Positions 27,122 through 36,224 of a DNA stretch of 64,000 nt are shown here, one piece after another. The DNA is from Planctomycetota bacterium (GTDB taxonomy: Bacteria; Planctomycetota; MHYJ01; JACQXL01; JACQZI01). The stretch lies in NCBI GenBank assembly GCA_016207825.1, contig JACQZI010000038.1:1-64000 (forward strand), given 5' to 3'. The translations under genes were made by a program, and so were the position numbers. Positions within the stretch are counted from its first letter, which is position 1; every line of letters begins with the position of its first letter. The notes under the pieces were generated by a model that saw only the letters and a list, made by a program, of their open reading frames with translations, searched no databases and had not been told where the DNA came from.

Positions 27122-27988
27122 TTATTTTACTGCCGCCAGGACAGGTTCCGTTGGAACCAGATGCTTTTTCATTCCGAGCTCTTTCGGCTCAATTCCCAAA
27201 GCCAATCCCATTATCTGGGTAAAATATAATATGGGCAGGCCGTATTGAGTTTGGTATTTCTCTTCTATTTCCGCCTGCCGTGTATCCAGGTTCGCATGGC
27301 AAAGCGGGCAGGCAACCGCAATAGCATTCGCTCCGACCGCCTTGGCATTTTCCAGGATTTTGTTGGTCAGTTTCAAAACCGCATCCGTCTCAGTCAGCGA
27401 AAAAGTCGCCCCGCAGCAATCCGTTTTATAAGACCAATCCAGGACTGTCGCACCGCATTTCTGCATGACCCTGTCCATGCTCATCGGGTATTCCACATTA
27501 TCAAACTGCATCACCTTGGGCGGGCGGGTCAAAAGACATCCGTAATAACAAACCACTTTCATACCGGAAAGGTTTTTCTTTACGGCGTCTTTAATGTTTT
27601 TTTCTTCCATCTTATCGAATACTTCCAAAGGATGGATGATTTTGACCTTGTTCTGGAAAGCCGAGCCGATTATTTCCTTTATTTCCTCAGAAAGCTTTTC
27701 ATTTTCGCTTAGCTCACGCAAAGACATCTTAAAACGGGAAAAACAAGCCGCGCAGGGAACCACCAGCTCGTTAATGCCGGCATATTCGGCTAAGGCCAGG
27801 TTCTTGATGGGCAAAGCCGTCGCCAGAAGGTGGGAACTGGCGTGAGCCGGGGAAGTCCCGCAACAAACCCAGCCGGGCACTTCCTCAAGCTCAATCTTAA
27901 AAGAATTACAAACGGCTTTAAACGAATGGTCGTATTCTGCTCCTGTGGAATGTAAAGAACATCCCGGATAATAACCGTATCTTGTCAT
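27122..27988 (-). CDS. hdrB: Heterodisulfide reductase subunit B
   Basis: 288 residues with two CCG domains: YYPGCSLHSTG...WVCCGT...CAACFSRF, and YYGCLL...DCCGATFS...CPLCHANLD. In the archaeal enzyme these bind two non-cubane [4Fe-4S] clusters that reduce the CoM-S-S-CoB disulfide. In a bacterium the physiological disulfide is unknown. Directly downstream of hdrC. Confidence 0.93.
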   Translation of the reverse strand: MTRYGYYPGCSLHSTGAEYDHSFKAVCNSFKIELEEVPGWVCCGTSPAHASSHLLATALPIKNLALAEYAGINELVVPCAACFSRFKMSLRELSENEKLSEEIKEIIGSAFQNKVKIIHPLEVFDKMEEKNIKDAVKKNLSGMKVVCYYGCLLTRPPKVMQFDNVEYPMSMDRVMQKCGATVLDWSYKTDCCGATFSLTETDAVLKLTNKILENAKAVGANAIAVACPLCHANLDTRQAEIEEKYQTQYGLPILYFTQIMGLALGIEPKELGMKKHLVPTEPVLAAVK

Positions 27989-28014
27989 AACAATAAATCC
28001 TTTCTTTACTGGCG

Positions 28015-28599
28015 CTAAGCCCGATGCTCCTTTTCCTTCTTTGCCACGTTGGAGAAAATCTTCCAGGTAGTCGAGGTCCTTGAAGGTGAAATACTCGGGA
28101 AAACATTCAGCTTCCCCTTAAAGAACATCTTAATGCCCATTCCGGCATCCTTGAAAAACTCAAATGTCCTCATCTTCAAATCGCCTATCATACCGAGCTC
28201 ATACATCCTGCCGAACCATTTGATATTGCGCAGGGCCGCCTTATTGAATTTATGGACCCTGGGTACGGGCGAAGAAAAGCCCTGTTTTATAGCCAGTATT
28301 TTGCAGGTATCCATTATCCGGGCGATATCCACATCCTGCGGGCAACGGGTGGTGCAGGTCTGGCATGCCGAGCACATCCACATGGTTTTAGAATTAAAGA
28401 CAAGGGCTGATTGCCCCAAGCGGATGGCATGGATAAGCTGCGCCGGCGTATAATCCATTGCCCAACTCATCGGGCACCCCGCCGAGCATTTGCGGCACTG
28501 GTAACATGTGTTGACGTTAACGCCGATTTCCTTTTCGATTTCTTTAAGCAAATCACCGGAGGGAATGATTGTTTTAACCGTGGCTGTCTGGTCTGTCAT
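28015..28599 (-). CDS. hdrC: Heterodisulfide reductase subunit C
   Basis: 194 residues with two [4Fe-4S] motifs, CYQCRKCSAGCP and CSACQTCTTRCP, passing electrons from HdrA to HdrB. First gene of the hdrCBA-mvhD-orf-mvhGA-protease-hypA-hydG operon. The 195 bp upstream (28600-28794) contain TTGACC on the minus strand at 28705-28700, but no good -10 at the correct distance. Confidence 0.92.
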   Translation of the reverse strand: MTDQTATVKTIIPSGDLLKEIEKEIGVNVNTCYQCRKCSAGCPMSWAMDYTPAQLIHAIRLGQSALVFNSKTMWMCSACQTCTTRCPQDVDIARIMDTCKILAIKQGFSSPVPRVHKFNKAALRNIKWFGRMYELGMIGDLKMRTFEFFKDAGMGIKMFFKGKLNVFPSISPSRTSTTWKIFSNVAKKEKEHRA

Positions 28600-28794
28600 G
28601 CTGCCCCCTCTCTGATTAGAGATTGTTTCAACAACTTACTGCCTTAAACGACCGTATTTAATGAGTAGAATACTTCACTTAACCATATTTTTAAAACACG
28701 GTCAAGAAAAAATTATACCGGTCAGATGGAAATCATCCAGAGGATGGAAAATGCGTAAAATAGCTCGCGGGGATTCGAATACCGCCGGAAAAGG

Positions 28795-30177
28795 TTAGTG
28801 CAACGCGCTTTCTTCTTCCTTATAGAGGGTCTCGAAGCGGGTGTATTCTTTCTGGAACTGCACTTCATAACTGCCGGTCGGGCCGTTGCGCTGTTTGGCG
28901 ATGATGATTTCGCAGATATTCTTCTTTTCCGAATTGGGGTTATAAAGCTCGTCACGGTAAAGCATCAAAACCACATCGGCATCCTGCTCGATGGCGCCGG
29001 ATTCCCTAAGGTCGGAAAGGCGCGGCTTGGGCTGTTTGGCTTCCCGGTGTTCCGGCGCGCGGCTTAACTGCGCCATGGCGACTACCGGGATACCCAGTTC
29101 CTTGGCAAGGCTCTTAAGCGAGTAGGAAATCTGGGCGATTTCCCGCTCGCGGCTGTCCGCATCCTTCATCATCATAAGCTGCAAATAATCAACCAGAATC
29201 AGCTGTATATCGTGGTCGGCTTTAAGTCGCCTGGCGCGGCTTCTCAAGTCAAAGGGCGTCAGGGCGCTCGAATCGTCTATAAAAATATTTGCCTTTTCAA
29301 ACTGGCCTGCGCTCAGCATCAGCTCCTGTATTTCTTCCGCGGAAATAAGCCCACGGCGCAATTTCTGGCTGTCAACCCGCGCGTGGCAGCATAAAAGATT
29401 GGTCACCACTTCCTGAGAAGTAACTTCCAGCGTATAAAGGACCGCCGCTTTCTTTTCAACGAGTCCCGTCTGCTCCAGGAGCCTCAAGCCAAAGCTGGAT
29501 TTTCCGCTGCCCGGACGTCCGGCAACCACGATAAGCTGTCCTCCGCGCAAACCGCCCAGGGTATCGTCCAGTTCGGCCAGTCCCGTGGATAATCCGCTTA
29601 ACCTGCCTTTCCTGTCGTGAACGGTCATGATATGCTTTTCAAAAGTCTCGGTCAGGATATCCTTTATATGGACCATTTTTATGGCCTCTTTTTTCTGGGC
29701 GACATCAAAAATAACGCGTTGGGCTTTATCCAGAAGATATTCGCTGTCTGCCGTGCTCTGGCTGGTTTCGCGCAGGATTTCGTTGCATCCCAGCATAATG
29801 GCGCGCAGGATGTATTTCTCCCTGATGAGTTTGGCGTAGTAATTGGAGTTTGCCGTGGAAGAAACGGATTCAACCAGAGTAGTCAGGTAATCAAGCCCGC
29901 CGACTTTATCAAAGAGGCCATCGCCCCGCTTTTCCAGCTCGCTTTTAAGGGTGACCAAATCAATGGGCGAGCGCTCGTCATAAAGTTTGAGCATGGCATC
30001 GTAGATAATCTGGTGGTTGGTATTATAAAAATATTCCTTATCCAGAATCTCATGGACGCTTGCCACGATGGAATCGTCAAGGATAATGGAGCCGAGTAAT
30101 CCGGTTTCCGCTTCCAGGTCGTATTGCGGCTGGAAATCATGCCCGGGGTTCTGGTTTGCCGACGGATTGTTTGCCAT
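28795..30177 (-). CDS. dnaB: Replicative DNA helicase DnaB
   Basis: 460 residues. N-terminal DnaB domain (LEAETGLLGSIILD), linker, then RecA-like domain with Walker A GRPGSGKS, Walker B LILVDYLQLM and the terminal RxxGxIEQDADVV segment (SDLRESGAIEQDADVV). Hexameric helicase at the replication fork. Full length, single gene, no intein. Confidence 0.96.
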   Translation of the reverse strand: MANNPSANQNPGHDFQPQYDLEAETGLLGSIILDDSIVASVHEILDKEYFYNTNHQIIYDAMLKLYDERSPIDLVTLKSELEKRGDGLFDKVGGLDYLTTLVESVSSTANSNYYAKLIREKYILRAIMLGCNEILRETSQSTADSEYLLDKAQRVIFDVAQKKEAIKMVHIKDILTETFEKHIMTVHDRKGRLSGLSTGLAELDDTLGGLRGGQLIVVAGRPGSGKSSFGLRLLEQTGLVEKKAAVLYTLEVTSQEVVTNLLCCHARVDSQKLRRGLISAEEIQELMLSAGQFEKANIFIDDSSALTPFDLRSRARRLKADHDIQLILVDYLQLMMMKDADSREREIAQISYSLKSLAKELGIPVVAMAQLSRAPEHREAKQPKPRLSDLRESGAIEQDADVVLMLYRDELYNPNSEKKNICEIIIAKQRNGPTGSYEVQFQKEYTRFETLYKEEESALH

Positions 30178-30364
30178 AGTTAATTACTTCCTTGATTGAT
30201 AAAGCGTCTATTTTAAAAGCTTGGAAAGAAAAGTCAACAAAAAGCGGATTGAGTCTTCAAATTTCACAAGTAATCGTTTGGCGGGACTATGTTAACCTTC
30301 CCTTTAACCAATTAACTAATCACTAATTAACTCATTGCCCCTTACTACTGTCTACTTCCCTTAA

Positions 30365-31462
30365 TTATTGCCCTTCAGCCCCGCGTCCGCCTTCCTGGAA
30401 AATAGGCAGGTATCGGTAAGGCAACTGGAGAGTCAACATCGCAAAGGCGGAATAGATGCCGCCGTAGGCGTCATTCGTCCAGAGCCCTTCATTTGTCTGT
30501 TGTTTGATTAATTCTTCGCGGATAGCGGCATACCAGCGAACCCAATCCGCTCCGCCATATTGATAAATGGCCAGCGAGGAATAAAAACAGGTATAAAGAT
30601 ACCAAGAAGTCCAGCCCTGGTCGTTCGGGTTTTTCCCGCCCAAAAACGGCGCGGAAGCCAGGAGGTTCTGTATGCCTTTTTTATACTTATCTTCATTATA
30701 TAAATCCATCGCGCCCATCATATACATCCCGGCTCCTGTCAGGGCGGAAGAGCGATGCCCTCCTCCCCGGCTGCCATAATTATACTGGTACCAGCCATCC
30801 GCCGTGGTCATCTCCTGGATATACTTTTTCGCCTTGTTGATAGTCCCGGAATTAACCCAGATACCGGCATTGCGGGCGGCGCGCAGGGCGGTAATCTGCA
30901 TAATGGCCACTGCACCGGAGCCGTCATCCGTCGCCTGTGCATCGGGAGCGGTATTCCATCCGCCAAACTGGTTCTGGCTGTTTTCTAAAAGATGCACGGC
31001 CTTTTTCAGGGCGTCATGCACTTCTTCATATAATGTCTCGTCTTCAAGCATCCCGAATGATTCGGAAAGGAAGAGCGTCGAATAACCGTGCCCGTACATA
31101 CCGGATTGCGTATCGGAGCCGGCAATGAACCCGTTTTTTAACTGGCTGCCGATAATATATTTAAGCGCCCGGCGGATGTTTTCACTATATTTGCCTCGAT
31201 GCGGTGTATGGCCTGAAGCCAGCCAGGTCAAGCCGGCCAAACTGGTGGCGGCAACTGGATACCCGCCGCCCAGGCTGCCGTTTTTGAGTTGATGGTCGGC
31301 AAAATATTTCAATCCCTTATCAATCGCCTGGATAGCCTGCGTGGTAATTTCGGGCTGGTTACTGTTTTTATTAACCGCCTCATTAACGTTCTCGGCGCCG
31401 ATAGTAAATAGGGGAATCAAACCCAGCAATAATATCCAAGAATAGACAAGATGTTTTTTCAT
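30365..31462 (-). CDS. Exported prenyltransferase/squalene-oxidase-like repeat protein
   Basis: About 365 residues from the ATG at 31462, which begins a signal peptide (MKKHLVYSWILLLGLIPLFT). The rest consists of alpha/alpha-toroid repeats (KGLKYFADHQLKNGSLGG, AVHLLENSQNQFGGWN, ADGWYQYNYGSRGGGHRSS), like terpene cyclase and prenyltransferase families. Catalytic DxDD-type motifs of squalene-hopene cyclase were not seen, so an enzymatic role is doubtful. Such proteins are abundant in planctomycetes. Confidence 0.75.
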   Translation of the reverse strand: MKKHLVYSWILLLGLIPLFTIGAENVNEAVNKNSNQPEITTQAIQAIDKGLKYFADHQLKNGSLGGGYPVAATSLAGLTWLASGHTPHRGKYSENIRRALKYIIGSQLKNGFIAGSDTQSGMYGHGYSTLFLSESFGMLEDETLYEEVHDALKKAVHLLENSQNQFGGWNTAPDAQATDDGSGAVAIMQITALRAARNAGIWVNSGTINKAKKYIQEMTTADGWYQYNYGSRGGGHRSSALTGAGMYMMGAMDLYNEDKYKKGIQNLLASAPFLGGKNPNDQGWTSWYLYTCFYSSLAIYQYGGADWVRWYAAIREELIKQQTNEGLWTNDAYGGIYSAFAMLTLQLPYRYLPIFQEGGRGAEGQ

Positions 31463-31595
31463 CAACTCTATTTTAGGAAAATTCCACCCTAAGTCAACAA
31501 AATAATTGACTACATCCCTATTGCAATATATTAAGAGCATCTAACAAAATAAATTTCTAATGCCTAAACCGTCACCATGGTCCAGACTTGCTACT

Positions 31596-31620
31596 GGATT
31601 CCCGCCTTTGCGGGAATGAC
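31596..31620. repeat. Dispersed hairpin element, copy 1
   Basis: GGATTCCCGC..GCGGGAATGAC. Near-identical hairpins are at 56039-56061 and 60983-61008; all share ATTCC(C/T)GC, a short loop, GC(G/A)GGAAT and a trailing GAC. It resembles neisserial dRS3-type elements in form. Confidence 0.75.
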
Positions 31621-31821
31621 TCCATTCTGGGACTCCCGATTATCGGGTGTACCCGAATCCCGCCCCAGCGGGAGGAACGGGGCTCACTACTTCTCCCAGT
31701 CCCTCCAATAGGCAGTCATCATTGAAGGCATTCTCAAATTCGCTATGTTCGAAGTTTGCGGCTCCTTGATGTCAGCGTGATATCACCGCGTGACTAAATT
31801 TCGTTACAGAGGGGGGAGCAT

Positions 31822-32085
31822 CCGTTAGAAGGGTGGACTATAACCGTTAGAGGCAGGGAGAGTAACCGTTAGAAGCGGGGAGTATCACCGTTAGAGGCGG
31901 GGGATTCTTCCACTTAAGATAGGGAGTATATCCGTTGGAGGGGTGGACTACAACCGTTAGAGGATCGGGTAATAACCGTTATAGGCGGGGAGTATTACCG
32001 TTAGAAACGGGGGATTCTTCCATTTAAGATAGGGAGTATATCCGTTAGAGACGGGGAGAGGTAAGGTTAGAGGCGGGGGGAGGTA
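31822..32085. repeat. 22-bp tandem array with 110-bp higher-order unit
   Basis: Twelve consecutive 22-bp units of type CCGTTAGAGGCGGGGAGTAT. Blocks of five units (110 bp) repeat: block 1 starts at 31822, block 2 at 31932, block 3 at 32042. In each full block the fourth unit ends in GGGGGATTCTT and the fifth starts CCA(C/T)TTAAGATAGGGAG. No unique spacers, so not CRISPR. Confidence 0.9.
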
Positions 32086-32099
32086 GTCCCCCCTCTTTA

Positions 32100-32520
32100 T
32101 TACTCCTTAATTTTCCTGGGGTTAGAATTTCGCTTAAATTGCTTTTTCAATGTCGCCAGACGCTGGTAAAGCGCCTCAGTCGTGCGATTCAGTATTGCCG
32201 CGGCCTTTTTTATATCCTAATCGCAGGCGAAAAAGACGCCTAACCAGTGCATGGCCGTCGAATCCGGCATGCCCAAACGGTAAAATATCCGCATAGACAA
32301 TATTATTATCCGTGTCAATCATCTAGTTCGGTAACTTTTCCCATTTAGCATCGGTCTGCATCATAACGGTACATCACCAGCGTCGCCTCCGAAATGGAAT
32401 TATTAGCATTTATCATCATCCGTATATTTAATGCAAAGCCTGGCAGGTTTTATAAGCGTCGCGCTGTTTAATAAGATAATAGTAGAGGCGGAAACCACGA
32501 ATAATCGGGACCTTCAGCCG
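32100..32520 (-). pseudogene. Decayed coding remnant, possibly sigma-factor-like C-terminus
   Basis: Reading the minus strand, short open segments separated by stops and frame changes remain: RGFRLYYYLIKQRDAYKTCQ, then NNSISEATLVMYRYDAD, then near 32207-32100 KKAAAILNRTTEALYQRLAT followed by LKKQFKRN. The last resembles the terminal helix-turn-helix of ECF-like sigma factors, but this is a weak resemblance. The pattern indicates a pseudogene. Confidence 0.35.
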
Positions 32521-32662
32521 TATGGGGTAGGATATCCCGGAATGGGGCATTTCGGGGTTTTCCCTGAAGGGACACCCGACGGTACGCCCCACGTGCGGCG
32601 CTGACAGCCGAGGGGCTAATTAGAAGTCTCCGTAGGAGTGTTTTTATCGTAGATGCTGGGCG

Positions 32663-33529
32663 TTACTTCATTTCGTGGGCGGGTGGCTGTTCCACTTCGC
32701 CTTGTTCCGGAGACGCCTCATTATTAGAATTGCCGGTAGGGAATCCCGCTCCGCTTTGCTCCGGGAACGCACCATCTTTAAGATTGTCGGTAGGTGCGGG
32801 CTCATACGTCTGGTCTATCCTGGGAACAAGGGCACGAACTATTTTATCTATGGCGAACCTTAATTGCCTGCCGGCGGCGGATTGGTCTATCTTTACCGCG
32901 CCTTTGGTATCAATATAATACCTATTCATCCCAAAGCGGAAACTGCTTGCCTTTTCCTCGCGCCGTATTTCGCCCGTTCCGGCGAAAAGGATTTCCGCTG
33001 TATCAGTCCGGATTATCCGCGCGTCCACCGCCATGAATATGGAGAGGATATAGGTTTTCTTACCGACTTCCAAAGCAGGCATCTTATTTATCGAAGGGAG
33101 CCCGACAGCAGTCCCGGACTGCGTTTCCTTTATCTCAAAATCCGTGATGGCGCCGGTGAGTATCAGGTCCACTCCCAAAATTTTTCCCGCCTTAACCGCG
33201 GTTTCCGTGTCAACAATGCCTTCCATCTTCTGCTCGACAAGGAGCGCGTCCAGCCGCTCGCGTTCGACCACTACGAAACGCCCGGTATTCACCAGAAGCG
33301 TCGTGGCAATATCCACCGAGATTGAACCGAGGTCGGAATTGGTATGAGTCTGGTTGGTTTTATCCTTGAAAGGGATTACGGCAATGCGCTTTTTGACAAA
33401 TCCTTCCGGAGGCGGTGAGTACGTGCCCACCAGTGTTTTATCCTCCCTGAATTCGCTTGACACCTCGGTCGTAGCGCAACCGGAAACAATAACAAACGCA
33501 ATAAGGGAAACAATGATTATGTATTTCAT
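32663..33529 (-). CDS. CsgG-family lipoprotein, paralogue 1
   Basis: About 288 residues from the ATG at 33529, starting a lipoprotein signal (IAFVIVSGCATTE). CsgG-like core: RIAVIPFKDKTNQ, VDIATTLLVNTGRFVVVERERLDALLVEQK, AGKILGVDLILTGAITDFE. Family members form outer-membrane pores or assemble surface polymers. The C-terminal tail (about 40 residues) is proline- and asparagine-rich and overlaps CGCTTTGCTCCGG-type repeat DNA. A second CsgG-family gene follows upstream on the same strand, so the pair may form a mixed complex. Confidence 0.8.
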   Translation of the reverse strand: MKYIIIVSLIAFVIVSGCATTEVSSEFREDKTLVGTYSPPPEGFVKKRIAVIPFKDKTNQTHTNSDLGSISVDIATTLLVNTGRFVVVERERLDALLVEQKMEGIVDTETAVKAGKILGVDLILTGAITDFEIKETQSGTAVGLPSINKMPALEVGKKTYILSIFMAVDARIIRTDTAEILFAGTGEIRREEKASSFRFGMNRYYIDTKGAVKIDQSAAGRQLRFAIDKIVRALVPRIDQTYEPAPTDNLKDGAFPEQSGAGFPTGNSNNEASPEQGEVEQPPAHEMK

Positions 33530-33584
33530 AGGATTATCCACCACCCAGGATTATTTTCACGGCGCGGGATAAGTTTTGCCAGAA

Positions 33585-34289
33585 TTATCTGGAGAATTCC
33601 TTATCCACCTGAGGGATTATTTCCTTAAGCATATCATCCAGGGCCATACGCATCTGCTTGCCCGCAACAGATTGTTCCAGCCGGACATAGCCGCCCGGAG
33701 CTATGCCTAAAATACCGGTGGATGTCACGTCTTCGTTACGACTGATTTCACCCGAGCCGGCGGCAACGATTTCCCCGCTGGTCGCATCGATAATGCGGCC
33801 GTCCACAGCGAGTTCAATATGGAGTTTTTGCATCTTGACTCCGCCGACAAGGAAAAACGTCCCGCTTTTGGTTTCCTTGACTTCCCAGTTGGTTACGGAG
33901 CCGAGGAAAATATACTGTGCGCCCAGCATTTTACCCAATCTCACGGCGGTTTCACCATCAATCAAGCCTTTGTCCGCCAGCCCCTGTTCCGCGATAAGGG
34001 CATCAATACGCTCCCGCTCGATTATCCTGAACCTGCCCGTATTAAACGCGAGTGTCGTCAGCTGGTCAACGGCAATATTGCCGACTTGCCCCTTTATGGG
34101 ACTATTTACGGTTTTATCCTTGAATTCGATTATGGCGACACGCTTAGGCTGGAAATTCGCGGGTGGCGGCGCGAATTTCGTGATGGGGGTTTCATCGGAT
34201 GAATACGAGGAAGACACCCCTGTCGTCCCGCACCCAACCATCGTTATCAAGGCTCCCGCCAACAACAGCATGAGGCTTAGCTTTTTCAT
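33585..34289 (-). CDS. CsgG-family lipoprotein, paralogue 2
   Basis: 234 residues from the ATG at 34289, which has GGGGGA six bases upstream; the longer frame lacks a signal. Lipobox MVGCGTT. Core motifs RVAIIEFKDKTVN, NTGRFRIIERERIDALIAEQG and MLGAQYIFLGSVTNWEVKETKSG match paralogue 1 closely. Likely cotranscribed with it (41-bp coding gap plus leader). Outer-membrane localisation is inferred. Confidence 0.82.
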   Translation of the reverse strand: MKKLSLMLLLAGALITMVGCGTTGVSSSYSSDETPITKFAPPPANFQPKRVAIIEFKDKTVNSPIKGQVGNIAVDQLTTLAFNTGRFRIIERERIDALIAEQGLADKGLIDGETAVRLGKMLGAQYIFLGSVTNWEVKETKSGTFFLVGGVKMQKLHIELAVDGRIIDATSGEIVAAGSGEISRNEDVTSTGILGIAPGGYVRLEQSVAGKQMRMALDDMLKEIIPQVDKEFSR

Positions 34290-34347
34290 AATTTTCCCCC
34301 TTTCTTGTCCCCCGATTAACATCGGTGAGATTTACATTATATGTATA

Positions 34348-34887
34348 TTATATCTCGAAATCAAAAAGCTTGGCAAACTGGTCTTTCAAGCCGGTTAATT
34401 CCTCGTCCGTAATAGCCATCTCAGGAACTTCATAAATTTTCCCGTCCGGAATCCGTTCGAAAACCAGATACGGCTGATTATCCCCGCCCGCCAGTGAGGC
34501 AGGCTTAACGATATTTTCCTTTATTTTCAGTATCTTTCTCCTCAAGAGCACGAGCGAAAAGAGATAAATAATCTTCGGGCGCAGCGCCTCATCAACCTCA
34601 ACAGGCTTATCCTGGACGGGAGCAATGAGGTTTTCAAAGAATTCCACCAGTATTTCGCGCGGGGTTTTAGGCTGTATTTTCTTCGTTACCTGTGTGCGCC
34701 AGAAAGAGAAAACGCCCTGGGATTTGCTTTCCCAGCAGGCGCCGCAGTAATCATTGCGCAAGAACTGTTCCGCCGATTTCTTTGTTTCATCAAGCAACAA
34801 AGCCGAAAAAAGGTATTCCCCTTCCGCCACCGGCTTAGTGCAGGAAGAACATATTTTCTTTCCTTTTCCGAATTCCCAATCCGCCAT
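34348..34887 (-). CDS. Uncharacterised protein with N-terminal cysteine cluster
   Basis: 179 residues. CSSC near residue 13 and CGAC near residue 49 could bind one zinc ion (MADWEFGKGKKICSSCTKPV; RNDYCGACW). The remainder is helical with no recognised domain; the tail (EVPEMAITDEELTGLKDQFA) is acidic. SD-like AAGGCG lies 8 bp before the ATG. The family is not identified. Same strand as the CsgG genes. Confidence 0.65.
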   Translation of the reverse strand: MADWEFGKGKKICSSCTKPVAEGEYLFSALLLDETKKSAEQFLRNDYCGACWESKSQGVFSFWRTQVTKKIQPKTPREILVEFFENLIAPVQDKPVEVDEALRPKIIYLFSLVLLRRKILKIKENIVKPASLAGGDNQPYLVFERIPDGKIYEVPEMAITDEELTGLKDQFAKLFDFEI

Positions 34888-35054
34888 ATTTCAACGCCTT
34901 CTTTAGCAAGCAAATTAAGTCCCGTTCCTTCCGTCGGGGGTACCCCCTATTATATCGAATACCCGCAGGGGACAGCTAATACAGCTGATTTAAAACAATT
35001 ATTAGTCTTTTACCTTCTGCTTAATCCGCCCTCTACGAGGAATCCCTATTTATC

Positions 35055-35130
35055 GGGTGTCCCCGAATCCCGCCCCGTTCCACGGGACCCCGATTATTGG
35101 GAGTCCCCGAAGGGGGCAAAGCGGGAGGAG
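35055..35130. repeat. 76-bp dispersed repeat, right copy (inverted)
   Basis: Exact reverse complement of 15141-15216. It lies in the intergenic gap downstream of the HEAT lipoprotein gene. Contains GGGACCCC/GGGGTCCC-type internal palindromes. Confidence 0.85.
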
Positions 35131-35162
35131 CGGGGCTAAATCAGCTTACAGGATATTTATTA

Positions 35163-36224
35163 TTATTCCAGATATTTATCCTTGTTTTCCGCCCACCATC
35201 TTTTCCACACTTCCGGCCGGCCACCCAGGCGCTTGCCGGTAATCTGGTTAAGAGAAACAAGCGCCGCGTCGATAAGTTCCGGCTTATCGGTGCGGTCAAG
35301 AAGGCTTATAAGCGTGGGCAAGCAAGCCAGGTCCCTGATAAGCCCCAGCGCCTTGATGCTGTTCTGCTTGACGAAATCATCCGGGTCGTTCAATCCTTTT
35401 ATGACATAATCATAAGATCTGTCATCCACGAATTTACCGAGCGACAGGGCGGCTTCTGCCCTGACCTGCCAGCGCGCATCTTTCAGCATCATTTCCCCAA
35501 GCTTATCAATCCAGTAATCCATGCCTGATTCACCCAGGGAATCTATCATCGTCAGTGAAACGGTCAGCGAAGAGTCGGGGGAATTTATTATATCCATCAC
35601 CGCGCCTTCGGCAATACCGCCCATTTCCGCAATTGATAAAGTAAGTTGGCGGATAATATCCGCATTCTTGATTGATTTAAGGACCATCAGAGCCGGCTTT
35701 AAAACAGCTTTTCCCGATGAGCTGATTTGCTCTCTTGCCCACGTATGTATAACCATATCCGTGGCTAAAAATTTATATGTCAAAAGCTGGACCATGGCGA
35801 TCAGGGCTTCGGGTCCCAGCTGGACCAGCGCCTGGCGCGCCTTGTTCCATTCGGAAAGCGAGGGTATTTCAAACCGCTCAAGTGCCTTGATTGTTTTCCC
35901 TTCCCTGACCAAAGCATCACGCGCCGCATCGGCAATACGCTTATCGGAATTCGTTAAATCAGACATTAAATGGGCCAGGTGCACAGGCATGGTCAGCTGT
36001 TTCAATCCTTCCTGGGCCTTTTTCCTTTCTTCCGAAGATTCGCTGCCGAGCAATATGAATAAATCAGCGGCATATTTCGCCCGTTTTGCATCGGAAAGGA
36101 TAAACGGCGTGGTGAGAATCGCTTCAGGCGGCGTTTCCGAGGCAACCGGTTTTTCAGGCGGAGCCGAACATCCGCCCAAAACCAGCACCAAACAAACTAA
36201 CGCCAAAGAAATATGCATCCTCAT
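35163..36224 (-). CDS. HEAT-repeat lipoprotein
   Basis: 353 residues with a lipoprotein signal (LVCLVLVLGGCSAPPEK). HEAT-type helical repeats include DARWQVRAEAALSLGKFVDDRSYDYVIKGL and DPDDFVKQNSIKALGLIRDLACLPTLISLL. Probably a periplasmic scaffold. The ATG overlaps the stop of the cyclodeaminase gene as ATGA, so it is the third gene of a scpB-cyclodeaminase-HEAT operon. Confidence 0.75.
   Translation of the reverse strand: MRMHISLALVCLVLVLGGCSAPPEKPVASETPPEAILTTPFILSDAKRAKYAADLFILLGSESSEERKKAQEGLKQLTMPVHLAHLMSDLTNSDKRIADAARDALVREGKTIKALERFEIPSLSEWNKARQALVQLGPEALIAMVQLLTYKFLATDMVIHTWAREQISSSGKAVLKPALMVLKSIKNADIIRQLTLSIAEMGGIAEGAVMDIINSPDSSLTVSLTMIDSLGESGMDYWIDKLGEMMLKDARWQVRAEAALSLGKFVDDRSYDYVIKGLNDPDDFVKQNSIKALGLIRDLACLPTLISLLDRTDKPELIDAALVSLNQITGKRLGGRPEVWKRWWAENKDKYLE

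Larger units (their letters stand above)
31541..32662. other. 1.1-kb intergenic region with repeats and a decayed gene
   Basis: Contains a dispersed hairpin (31596-31620), a fragment related to the 76-bp repeat (31622-31680), a 22-bp tandem array (31822-32085) and a decayed coding remnant (32100-32520). No intact gene was found. Confidence 0.8.

Noticed and set aside
28740-28800. GGGGATTCGAATACCGC resembles a tRNA T-loop on the minus strand
   Set aside because: The flanking arm does not pair over five bases and no acceptor, D or anticodon stems can be built around it.
31822-32085. CRISPR array
   Set aside because: Units are contiguous, about 22 bp, degenerate and without unique spacers; no cas genes are near.
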